NCBI GenBank assembly: GCA_040755755.1
Contig: JBFLZW010000049.1
Location: 67,007 to 131,006, forward strand
From: a bacterium
Lineage (GTDB): Bacteria > SZUA-182 > DTGQ01
Reading direction: 5' to 3'
DNA: 64,000 nucleotides
A model generated the notes under the pieces. It was given only the letters and a program-made list of their open reading frames with translations, was not told where the DNA came from and did not search any database. Both the position numbers and the translations under genes were made by a program. Below, in pieces: positions 18,715 to 28,400 of the stretch. The stretch's first letter is position 1, and each line of letters starts with the position of its first letter.

Positions 18715-18744
18715 GAGGTGACAAAACTTCCGGCCCGCAAAATA

Positions 18745-18770
18745 GCTTACCCATCTTGAGGATGGTAAGC
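18745..18770. terminator. Hairpin between convergent genes
   Basis: GCTTACC(C)ATC pairs with GATGGTAAGC through ten pairs and one bulge. It lies 31 bp after the glycosyltransferase stop and before the opposing reductase stop. The T-run is poor. Confidence 0.45.
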
Positions 18771-18854
18771 CCATCCAATCCCTCCCCCCTTGAGGGCTGC
18801 ATCAGTAAGATATGCACCGGGAAAAGTGCTGTAATCGGCATCCTCCTACAGCGG

Positions 18855-19745
18855 TCACCGTGCCTGGGTCAGGTACTTGACTGCCGAAAGGGCTGCCACC
18901 TGGCCCTCGCCTGCTGCCTTGCTGATCTGATAGGGCGGGCCGGTGCAGTCACCGGCGCAGAACAGGCCGGGGACATTGGTATGCATATCCTTATTAACCT
19001 GCACATGATGTTTATCCATAGCTACACCGGGCAGCAGACTGGCCGGGGATGCCCCCTGGCGGAAGATGAAAACTCCATCCACTTCCCGGTCATCCAGCCC
19101 CTGGGCAACGATGCGGATCCCCCGGGTTGTTCGCTCCAGTCTCTGGATACTGGCTTTGGGATAAACCTCCGGGAGTGACTCTCTGGCAGAGCAGGCATAG
19201 GTGGCATAAAAAATCACCTGTGCACCATAATCCTGCCGCAGGCTTACGGCTTCTGGTTCTCCTTCGGGAGTCTCGGCGATAACCCCCACGCTTTTTCCTG
19301 CGTACAGCAGGCCATCGCAGGTCAGGCAATAGCTCACCCCCCGGCCGAGGAGCGCTTCTTCTCCGGGTATCTTCTTTTCGTAGACAATACCCAGAGCCAG
19401 AAGCACTGCCCGTGCCCGGTAAACCTTTCCATGGCCATAAATCTGAAAGGCATAGGCATCCCGCGTAATTTGGAATACCCGCTCCCTGTGTACCGGAATC
19501 TGAAGAGCCGAAAGATGATTGACAAAGCTTTGGGCCAGCTTTTCTCCCCCGATGATTCCCAGGCCGGGGTAGTTGGCAATCCGGCCATAGCCCCTTACCT
19601 TTTCCATCGGGGGATGCTGGTCCATCAGCAGGAAATCGGCCTTATGGCCTGCGGCGGTGATGGCTGCCGAAGTCCCGGCAGGTCCGGCACCGATAATGAT
19701 CAGATCGTGCTCTTCCGGGAGCAGAAATTGAGGCACGGGAGACAT
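18855..19745 (-). CDS. Thioredoxin reductase-like flavoprotein without a clear NADPH motif
   Basis: The 296-residue protein has the FAD site IIGAGPAGTSAA at its N-terminus, the redox pair CLTC followed by DG near residue 137, and the C-terminal FAD motif GLFCAGDCTG. Where thioredoxin reductases carry GGGxSA for NADPH, this one has GKSVGVIAETPEGE. The electron donor may therefore be ferredoxin or another flavoprotein, as in ferredoxin-dependent homologues. ATG 19745 lies two bases after the upstream stop; a TTG at 19751 would overlap it. It is cotranscribed with a double-thioredoxin protein, the likely substrate. Confidence 0.8.
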   Translation of the reverse strand: MSPVPQFLLPEEHDLIIIGAGPAGTSAAITAAGHKADFLLMDQHPPMEKVRGYGRIANYPGLGIIGGEKLAQSFVNHLSALQIPVHRERVFQITRDAYAFQIYGHGKVYRARAVLLALGIVYEKKIPGEEALLGRGVSYCLTCDGLLYAGKSVGVIAETPEGEPEAVSLRQDYGAQVIFYATYACSARESLPEVYPKASIQRLERTTRGIRIVAQGLDDREVDGVFIFRQGASPASLLPGVAMDKHHVQVNKDMHTNVPGLFCAGDCTGPPYQISKAAGEGQVAALSAVKYLTQAR

Positions 19746-19747
19746 GA

Positions 19748-20380
19748 TCAAGCCCGCAGGAGGTAGTCGATAAATTCCTTTTCCGGCAGTGCCCCCTCGA
19801 ATTGAACCGTCTCGTTGATCACCACCTTGGGGACGCCGTAAACCTGATATTTATTGATCAGGTGGGGGAATTCACTGGCATCAATCATTTCGGCGGTAAT
19901 AAACTCGTTTTCAAAGGCCAGTTGATGGGCTGTCCTGACAGCATGAAAGCAGTAAGGACAGGTGAGGGTCACCAGAACCTGAATGCGGGCAGGTTTCTTC
20001 CAGTCCTGAATCCTTTTCCTGCTTTCCGCTGACAGTCCTGAGTCACCCCGGGAGACCATCACGATCGTGTCCAGAAAAGAATTAAATTCGTAGCCGCCAG
20101 GTATTCCGTAAAACCGCAGGCCATAATCCTTCTCCCCCATGACTACGGTAGCCGGAATCATAGTAATCTGATAGCGTTCCACTTCAATCCGGTTTTTCTG
20201 GAAATCAAAAACTTCAAAATCGATCTTATCGGACAGGGAAGCAAGCTCCTCACTCAGAGTGCGGTTTTCATGGCAGAACTGGCATTCGAATTCCTGGGTA
20301 AAGGAAATAATCTTCACCTTCTCCTTCAATCCGGCAAACCGCTCCCTGACCTTATTCGTTACCTGTGAATCTAATAGCAT
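19748..20380 (-). CDS. Protein disulfide oxidoreductase with two thioredoxin folds
   Basis: The 210-residue protein has two thioredoxin-like domains. The first has CQFC near residue 33 and the second CPYC near residue 140, each followed by a cis-proline segment (TMIPATVV and YGVPKVVI). This matches the PDO/glutaredoxin-like family, which passes electrons to disulfides. I start it at 20380 because GAGGAG lies nine bases upstream; the open frame continues for 39 more codons without a site. It directly precedes the reductase-like gene. Confidence 0.8.
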   Translation of the reverse strand: MLLDSQVTNKVRERFAGLKEKVKIISFTQEFECQFCHENRTLSEELASLSDKIDFEVFDFQKNRIEVERYQITMIPATVVMGEKDYGLRFYGIPGGYEFNSFLDTIVMVSRGDSGLSAESRKRIQDWKKPARIQVLVTLTCPYCFHAVRTAHQLAFENEFITAEMIDASEFPHLINKYQVYGVPKVVINETVQFEGALPEKEFIDYLLRA

Positions 20381-20783
20381 GGGTAAAATCTCCTCATTTC
20401 GCCAGTGTGGAAGATGCCAACGCCGGTGATTATCCGGACGGCGGCTGCTGATCATTAATCGGTAGAATGTGGTCCTGCGGATTACCCACTGAGGCATTTC
20501 CCCGAAGATGTACCTGCTTATACCGATAAGAAAATCGATACCCGATCAGGTATCAGAAATCTTCAACCTCCAATTCCTGTTCCCGTTCCTGATAAATCCT
20601 GTTCATCTCAAGCTCTCAGGCAAATTTGGCAGATATCCGGGCAGATTACTGGAGAAGCGGTCATCTTCCGGAAAAAACACACCTGAGTTTCTCCCGCATA
20701 TTCAGGTTTCCAATGTTATCTTATCTGAGGCGGTAATAGCTGCCCATCATTTAAACCCCTGTAAAGCGAAGGAGTCTTGGCTT
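20381..20783. other. Intergenic leader of the first giant lipoprotein
   Basis: No separate gene is seen. The frame of the lipoprotein stays open upstream to 20508, but that part lacks leader or domain features. The divergent promoters for the redox pair and the lipoprotein must lie here; I see no clear boxes. Confidence 0.5.
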
Positions 20784-23700
20784 ATGAGGAAAAAGAAAAA
20801 AAGTGTTCTGGTCAGCCTTGTGGCCGGTTTTTCAACAGCCCTCCTGATTTATGGCTGTGGGGGGGGCGGCGGAGGCGGCGGGAGCAAAAACAGCGGCGGA
20901 GGCGGAAGCTCTCCTCAGCAGACCACCGTTACCCTGAGCGGAGAGGTCTACGATGATATTCTGGAAGGAGCGACCGTTTCAGTTTATCGGACCGATCCCA
21001 ATCATCCTATCGTCCAGGCCGTGACCGATCCCAATGGAGCTTACCAGGCCCAGGTCACGGTAGACACCGGTACGGACACCGTCTATATCAGAGCCACCGG
21101 CGGGAAATTTGCCGATTCCGGCGAGGAATTCAATGGCAATCTCTATGGCGTGGCTCCGCTGAAGGATGCGGTGAATAATTCCCTGAAGGCCCATCTGAAT
21201 CCTGTCACCTCCCTGCTGCGGTCCTATCTGGCCCAAACTCCGGGGACCACCATGGAAGATGCCCTGACCCGTCTGAGGGCCAGGCTGAATCAGATCGATG
21301 CCAATGCTCCGGACGATCTTGCGCGAAGTGACCTGACCCGGCTCAGCAGCGGGAACGCCCTGGTCCGGAGGGTCAGCAACCTGCTGAGTTATCAGGTAAA
21401 TCAGGATGATCCGAATGTAAGCGACATTGACCGGGTGATCGGCCGCATTGCCGCTGGCTGGCTGCCCGATGCGGGCAGGCTGAGGCAGTCTCTGGAACTG
21501 GCCGAGAATGCGGTCAGGAACGGAAAAGGGGAGTTGACCGGCAAGGTAATCGATCTTTATACGGAAAACCCTGTTCAGGGAGCGACGGTCAGTATCCGGG
21601 GAACCGCCTTCCGCAGCCAGACAGATGCGGAAGGGAATTTCTTTTTCCGCAGGCTGCCCACGGGCATGGATCTGATTGTCGATGGAGAAGCTCCCGGATA
21701 CGCCAGCACCCAGGAGGTGGTCGAAATCCCCTGCCTCGAGAAGAACCAGGGGGTGATTATCAAACTCAAGGCAGTCACTTCGCGGGTGCAGCTCGATCTG
21801 GATAAGGGGATTTTGGCCCGCTACAATGCACGGGCCCGGAACATGGCCGATGGCGGAATCCAGGTTTCCACGCCGGACAGCTCCGTGGTCATGACCATTC
21901 CCCTCAATGCCCTTGGCCGGATCCGGAATCATCTGTCCCGGCAGAGGCGCTATAGCGGCACTGAAGAAGATCGCATCGTCTATGTCAATATTACTCCGGT
22001 TGATCCTTCTCTTGAAATCGAAGCCTTTCCCGGAGACTTTACCACCAGCGATCCCAATGCGGCAGGAGAGAATGAGGGCAGGCAGAGAAAGCTGGAATCC
22101 GTGGTTTTGGGAGAATTCTCGTTGCAGTATGAGGATGGCACTCCGGTTACCGGCCTTGATCTGGGAGAGGGAGTGGAGATCAGGTTTCGCCTCCCCGATT
22201 CCCTCCAGAAACTGTACCGGCAAAAATATGACCAGGGAGAGCGCACCATTCCCTGGTATGCCTATGATCCGAATGACGGCATCTGGGAGCGGTCCGCTCA
22301 GCCGTCGGAGTTGATCCTGGTGGATGACACCCTGTATGCGGTGGCCAGGGCCACCCATTTCAGTTGGTGGAACGTGGACTGGCCGGTGGAAACCCACGGC
22401 TGCATTCGCGGCTGGGTGTGGCGGGACGGCCTGCCGCTGGCCGGAGCACATATCCAGGCTACCGGCATCGATTATCAGGGGCAGAGCTTTGCCATGACCG
22501 ACCCGAACGGCTACTATGAAGTTACGGTCAAAAAGGATGCCTGGTCCAGGATCACTGCCCTGTTCGGTGATCATGAGGTCAGGGACCCCAACTCCATTTA
22601 CGTGGATTTGCAAAAAGCCGAGGGCTGCAAGCGGGTGGATATCAATTTCCACCTGGTGAACATTTGCGGACGGGTGATCAACAGCCAGAATAACAGCGGA
22701 ATTCATGGTGCCTATGTGTATGCTGATGCCGGAATCGGGAAATTCACCGATCCCAATGGGGAGTTTCATCTGATTTCTGACCCCAACAGCATCCTGAAGC
22801 TGAAAATTTCCTATACCCATAACCGGATCGATTATCGTGTCACCAGGGATGTGGAGATCCGAAGCGAGGATCTGTGTGAAGACCACAAGGTCATTATTCC
22901 CCTGAACCTGTCACCCCAATATGTGAGGGGGTTGGTGACCATTATCGAAGACGGGGTGAAAAAGCCTCTGTCGGGCAGGGAAGTCAAAATAGCCGCCAGC
23001 AATGGATTCACGACAGTGAATGACAAAAGCGGCTTCTATGAGGTTGCAGCGGAGAGGGGCACCAGTCAGCTCAATGTCACCTACCGCTACTATGCCCGAA
23101 ACGGAACCTATCTGGAGCAAAATCGCACCTTTTCCTGGCCGGACCCGGACACTCTCCAGGGTGATCCGAACGTGACCTTTGAAGTGCGGCCCGCCTATAT
23201 CTATGGAACCGTGACCGACCTCACGAGCGGCAGTCCGGTTGGCGATGTCCGGATATCGACCACGCTGGGCACCTATACCCTGTCTGACAGCGACACGGGA
23301 GAATATGAGCTGGAAGTACCGGCAGATGCCAGGTTCGAGGCCGTAGCCCGGCTGGTTATACCTGCGGCAGGAATCGTGGAGGAGGACCGCAGGCAGGTCG
23401 TGACCGACTTTTCCGACCAGAGCAGGATATTGGTAAACTTTACCCTGGACAGCAGAGTGGCCAGGATCGCCGGTAAGGTCACGGAGCTTGGGACCGGCAG
23501 TCCGCTGCCCTATGTTTCGGTCATCAGCGAGTACAAAAACCGCGCCACGACCGATGCCGAGGGCAACTTTACCCTGGTCGTGCCGGACAGGCAGACGGAC
23601 GAGATGGTGCAGGTGGCTTTTACCTGTGACGGCTATAAACCGGAATTCCGGGAATTTCAGACTCCGGAAAACCGGGGGGACACGATCAATGTTCAGGTAG

Positions 23701-25427
23701 AGCTTTCCCAGCCCAATTTCCGCCCAATCATTCAGAAGGTGGATATTCAGCCCGGCCTTCGGGTCTGCTGGGGAGGGAATCCCGATTCGACCACAGTCAC
23801 CCTGAATATTACCGCCCTGGATAGTAACGGGGACCACCTGACCTATCAGGTCATAGCCGAACCGGCGGCGGTGGCCAGTGATCCCAACCGCTTCACCTGG
23901 AAGGCCCCATCCATTGGTCAGCATTCGCTGACCGTGCAGGTATCGGACGGAAAACCGGAAGAAAACGGCCTGGCCACGATCCGGCTGCCGATTGAGGTGG
24001 TCGAGTGCAGCGAGAACCGGCCTCCGGTAATCCTGTATATGGTACCGAGGAAATCGGCGACCGGCACTCCCGGAGAAACGAAAGGATTTGAAGTTACAGC
24101 CTACGATCCGGATGGAGACCTTTTGAGCTACCAATGGCAGATCTTCAAAAAACCACTGGCCGATCAGGATCTCAGCTCCGGCTGGTCATTATCCAACCCA
24201 ACCGGCAGGAGCACCAGCCTGACCATTCCCACTGGCCTGTTTGACGGCCTCGATGCCAGTGAGCCTATTGAATTTGCTGTCCGGGTGACCGCAACCGACA
24301 GCGGCGGCAAAAAAGCGGAAAAAGAGACATCTCTGACCGTAGTGGCCAATTATCCGCCGGTGATCAGATCCTGCAAGGTCGAACCCAACCAGTGCATCCT
24401 GGGGGACAGCGTCAAGCTGTTTGCCCTGGCTGCTGACCTTGATGGAGATAACCCGCTGGTCTATACCTGGTCCTGCAAGGATGTCACCATCGGCACCGAT
24501 CCGAATATGGTCTGGACCCTGCCCGATGATCCAGACTATGTCGGCGACCTCGACATCAAGCTGACTGTCCGGGACAGTGATCCTGCTCACCCGCAGTCGG
24601 TCAGCCAAACCCTGCGGCTGGTGGTCGGGGCCAACAATGCCCCCCTGATTACAGCCATGAGCGCTGCCAAGACACAGGTTCTGCCCGATGGAGAGGTAAG
24701 CATACAGGCTGCGGTGTCTGACCCCGAAGGCAGGCCGCTCTCCTATGCATGGTCCTGCACTGCCGGAGAAATTGTAACCGGCCAGGGCTCGTACGCCATC
24801 ACCTGGAAAGCTCCCCCCTCCACCGGCGACCACACCATTTCCCTCAAGGTCAGCGACGGATTGCGGGAAAGCACCAGGAGTGTCACCATCCAGGTGGCCA
24901 CCCTGACCGTTGAGGCAGGGGAAAACCGGGCAGCTCTGCTGGCAGACATAACCAGCACGCCGATCGACCTGAACGGGCAGGTGGAAATCATCCCGGAAGG
25001 TGAATCCTATACCGTAAGCTGGACAATCGATCCGGCGAGCATTCCCGAAGGAGCCACCCCGGCACTGACTTCTCCCGCTGCCCTCAGTACGCAGTTCACC
25101 ACGAATGCACCGGGCAGGTATCACCTCTGGCTGACCGTGACCATGACTGCCAACAGCCAGATTTCCAGGCAGGACGATCTGTGGGTGCAGGTGGATGAGC
25201 TGGCACCGCCCACGGTTTCCGGGGTGGTGAAAGACGCTCAAGGGGCGCCTGTCCCCAGGGCAGCCGTCGAGATGTACGATATCAACGGCCCCCAGGTCTG
25301 GGACCGGAAGACGGCCACCGACGATTACGGCTATTACGAATTCAGGGACGTTCCACCGGGGACCTATTACGTGATCGTCGCCCGTGATGGATATTTGCAA
25401 ATGACTCGGATAGTTACTATTCCCTGA
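20784..25427 (+). CDS. Giant lipoprotein with carboxypeptidase-regulatory and Ig/PKD-like domains
   Basis: The 1547-residue product begins with a lysine-rich lipoprotein leader ending at Cys25 (LLIYGC), followed by a Gly/Ser linker. A module of about 300 residues comes next, then repeated carboxypeptidase-regulatory-like folds (GKVIDLYTENPVQGATV, GTVTDLTSGSPVGDV, GKVTELGTGSPLPYV and a last one near the C-terminus), then several Ig/PKD-like domains with NxxPVI and LTVQVSDG segments. Frequent DPN triplets suggest calcium or turn motifs. GGAG lies ten bases before ATG 20784. It is probably a surface adhesin or scaffold. It is followed after 31 bp by another giant lipoprotein. Confidence 0.8.
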   Translation: MRKKKKSVLVSLVAGFSTALLIYGCGGGGGGGGSKNSGGGGSSPQQTTVTLSGEVYDDILEGATVSVYRTDPNHPIVQAVTDPNGAYQAQVTVDTGTDTVYIRATGGKFADSGEEFNGNLYGVAPLKDAVNNSLKAHLNPVTSLLRSYLAQTPGTTMEDALTRLRARLNQIDANAPDDLARSDLTRLSSGNALVRRVSNLLSYQVNQDDPNVSDIDRVIGRIAAGWLPDAGRLRQSLELAENAVRNGKGELTGKVIDLYTENPVQGATVSIRGTAFRSQTDAEGNFFFRRLPTGMDLIVDGEAPGYASTQEVVEIPCLEKNQGVIIKLKAVTSRVQLDLDKGILARYNARARNMADGGIQVSTPDSSVVMTIPLNALGRIRNHLSRQRRYSGTEEDRIVYVNITPVDPSLEIEAFPGDFTTSDPNAAGENEGRQRKLESVVLGEFSLQYEDGTPVTGLDLGEGVEIRFRLPDSLQKLYRQKYDQGERTIPWYAYDPNDGIWERSAQPSELILVDDTLYAVARATHFSWWNVDWPVETHGCIRGWVWRDGLPLAGAHIQATGIDYQGQSFAMTDPNGYYEVTVKKDAWSRITALFGDHEVRDPNSIYVDLQKAEGCKRVDINFHLVNICGRVINSQNNSGIHGAYVYADAGIGKFTDPNGEFHLISDPNSILKLKISYTHNRIDYRVTRDVEIRSEDLCEDHKVIIPLNLSPQYVRGLVTIIEDGVKKPLSGREVKIAASNGFTTVNDKSGFYEVAAERGTSQLNVTYRYYARNGTYLEQNRTFSWPDPDTLQGDPNVTFEVRPAYIYGTVTDLTSGSPVGDVRISTTLGTYTLSDSDTGEYELEVPADARFEAVARLVIPAAGIVEEDRRQVVTDFSDQSRILVNFTLDSRVARIAGKVTELGTGSPLPYVSVISEYKNRATTDAEGNFTLVVPDRQTDEMVQVAFTCDGYKPEFREFQTPENRGDTINVQVELSQPNFRPIIQKVDIQPGLRVCWGGNPDSTTVTLNITALDSNGDHLTYQVIAEPAAVASDPNRFTWKAPSIGQHSLTVQVSDGKPEENGLATIRLPIEVVECSENRPPVILYMVPRKSATGTPGETKGFEVTAYDPDGDLLSYQWQIFKKPLADQDLSSGWSLSNPTGRSTSLTIPTGLFDGLDASEPIEFAVRVTATDSGGKKAEKETSLTVVANYPPVIRSCKVEPNQCILGDSVKLFALAADLDGDNPLVYTWSCKDVTIGTDPNMVWTLPDDPDYVGDLDIKLTVRDSDPAHPQSVSQTLRLVVGANNAPLITAMSAAKTQVLPDGEVSIQAAVSDPEGRPLSYAWSCTAGEIVTGQGSYAITWKAPPSTGDHTISLKVSDGLRESTRSVTIQVATLTVEAGENRAALLADITSTPIDLNGQVEIIPEGESYTVSWTIDPASIPEGATPALTSPAALSTQFTTNAPGRYHLWLTVTMTANSQISRQDDLWVQVDELAPPTVSGVVKDAQGAPVPRAAVEMYDINGPQVWDRKTATDDYGYYEFRDVPPGTYYVIVARDGYLQMTRIVTIP

Positions 25428-25458
25428 TCATATCTCTTGTTCAAGAAAGGAGAACAGC

Positions 25459-28400
25459 ATGAGAACCTGGAAAAAATCGTGGATGTTTCTACTGCCCCTG
25501 ATATTCCTCCTTGGGCTGGGATGTTCCCCAAAGAGCGATCAACCCCAAAGCACGGGAGATGCACGGCAACCGCAGGAAGAGCGGGTTCTTCTGAGCGGTA
25601 AAGTCACTACCAATGGAGGTTTGAAGGAAGGAGTCTCGATTACCGCTACCAGCATCGACTATACCCCCGCTGCCCTTGAATCAGGCGCATCCGGGCCATA
25701 TACCACCCAAACCGACAGGGAGGGGCAATACAGTATGCTCCTGCCCGCAGGTACGTATAATGTGATGGCCTCCGGAGAGGGGCTCCAGAGGTCGCTCCGG
25801 AGCAAAGTGCGGCTTTTGGACGGAACCACTACCCTGGATTTCGTCCTGACAGCCACCGGGGATCTGACAGGACGGATCACCTATCATACCAGCCCGCAGG
25901 AAGGAATTGTGGCCTTCCTGTACGGGACGCAATTCATGGCTGTCACCGATCAAAGCGGAAATTTTACGATCAGGGGAATTCCCATCGGCACCTATCAACT
26001 GGGTATCATAGTTCCGGACGATAGTGAAGGTGGCGGGCCTTTTCCTCTGGCCGGACTGGTGTCGATCGATGCCGGATCGACCAGGAACATGGGGACCATC
26101 GAGGGAACCGATATCGAGCAGTTTGCCTCCGTCGATTATGTGAGCCCGGATAAACTCGAGGCGAGCCATGACCCCGATCATCCGATCCTTATCAATCGCC
26201 ATGAGCTGTTCAGTCAATGCGAGTATCGGCACGAGGGACTTATGGTGAAATTCAACCGGGAAATGGATGCTCACTCGGTCGAGGGAGCAATCCAGATCGA
26301 TGTCCCGGAAACATTTGCTGCCCGAAACATTCACTGGGTGTACGAGTGGGGATATTATCAGTATGAAAGGGAGCAATACCACGACTATTACAATGGCAGC
26401 TCTTATCCTGGCCCCATTGAGCTGCGTTTTCATCCCTCACCCTGCCACCTGACCATTACGCCCAGGGACGAGAACGATAAGCCCGCTTTCCTGAAGATGC
26501 CGGTTGGAAAGTATGTCGTTCGCATTGCCCAAGCGGCAAAGGATAAATATGGCAATACCCTGTATCGCCCCTATACCTATTCATTCGAGATACAGGAAAT
26601 GATACGCTGGGCAGTCAATGGCCGGTTTCTTCCCGACGGGGCTGCCGGAATCGATGCCGCAGGAGGCATCATGGCCCGGTTCAGCAACCTGATTGACCAT
26701 GATTCAGTAAATCTATCTACAGATCTTACTATCTCTCCGGAACTGACAGGCAAAGAGGTTTCCTGGTATAAAGACGGTATCCTTGTCCGCGGGCAGTTTG
26801 CCGAGGGAACTGAATACACCATCGGATTAGGATCAGAATCAGCGCCGGTCAGGACTATCTATGGTGATCCGGTCATCGACCCCGCCGATCCGGGTGCTCA
26901 AACGCTCAACATCCGGTTCACCACCGCCGCTCCCAAGGTTGCCGCCATGATGCCCAGGCATGACAGTCAGGGATATGGCATCCATGAGCCGGTGACCCTG
27001 GTTTTCAACACCATAACCGACCGCGATTCCGTGGAGAAGCATATCCACGTGTATAACGATACCGATGGTACCGAGATTCCTGCCTGGCAGGGTGATAACA
27101 GCCCTTCACCGGCATTCAGGCTGGACTGGGTGGAGCCGGAGGTAGAGGGGGAGACGGATTGGTATAATTATAATTACGATTCCTGCTGCAGTGATTACGA
27201 AGGCTGCGAAGACTGCAAACAGGATCAGGAAAACAGCCAGAGTGCCTGCCCAAGAGGGGTTGGCGATCATCTCATCATCCTCTTCCCCCGGCAGTATGAC
27301 CACGTCTACCGGGTCGAGGTGGATGGCGATGCCCTCTCCTCACGGGGCAGCAACATTGCGGCCTTCTCCGGCTCGTTCCGGACCAGAATCCCCCGCCTGG
27401 TGGAGCAGAGCATAGGAGATGGGGAGACCCTGCACGACTGGGGTATGGAGAATATCTGGCTGAGGTACAACACCGGAATCGATATTTCCGGAGCCGATAT
27501 AGTCCTGACGACCGCGGATGGGGAAACGATTCCACGGCAGATCAAAACCTGGAACAATAATGAGCTTCAGATCATTCCCCAGAGACTGCCTCAGAATACC
27601 AGCTTTACCCTCACCCTGCAAAACATCAAGGCCGATGACGGCACGGCGATCCCGGACAAGATTCTTCAATTCTCCACGCCGAATCTGACGATGGTGGATT
27701 CCGAGCCGTGCAACGGCCAGATAAACTACCTGCTGGAGCCCGATGGCAGCAATTTCTTTGTCACCATCAGGTTCAGCGGTTCTCTGACCGAAGATATGAA
27801 ACAGGCCATCGAGAACAGCACCGAGATCATCGGCCGCTACTATGGCCCGGATGTGGACCCTGCCAGTGTACCCCAGAACTATCCGCTGCCGATGTTTGTC
27901 TGGTGTACCTGGAAATTCGGCTGGAGCCAGTTGCGGATAGCCTTTACCATGGACCCCTGCGCCAACTACCGGGTCCACTGGAACACCGATCCTGCCACCA
28001 ATGCCATTCTGTACGATGATGACCTGAATCCTGAAACCGCAGCCGTTCCCTTCCTGCGTCCGAATCAGGATATTGTCTTTACCACCGCCTGCCCGGCAGA
28101 TGGGCCGATGCTGCCGAAATTATTATACCGCACCGATCCGCCGGAGGGCAGCACGGAGGTGAGCCTGGATTCTGATGTCAGTCTCTATTTTGCCTTGCCA
28201 AACCTTGGCCCTGCATGGTGGAATAATTCCGGCAAAGTTTCCCTTGAAGTCTGGGCTGGCGGGAATCGGCTGGCAGATAGTGATTTTACAGTCACTTCTG
28301 TGTTCTGGATCTATGATTGCCCGAATGGGCATAGTGATTCAATGGGCAACTGGATTTGCGATGGATCATCGTCCCAGCCTGGCAGTCGTATTACTTTCTC

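Noticed and set aside
20979-24134. Long open frames on the minus strand opposite the first giant lipoprotein (635 and 407 codons)
   Set aside because: They lack leader, ribosome-binding and domain features and lie fully opposite a gene with clear domains; GC-rich codon use keeps the reverse frame open.
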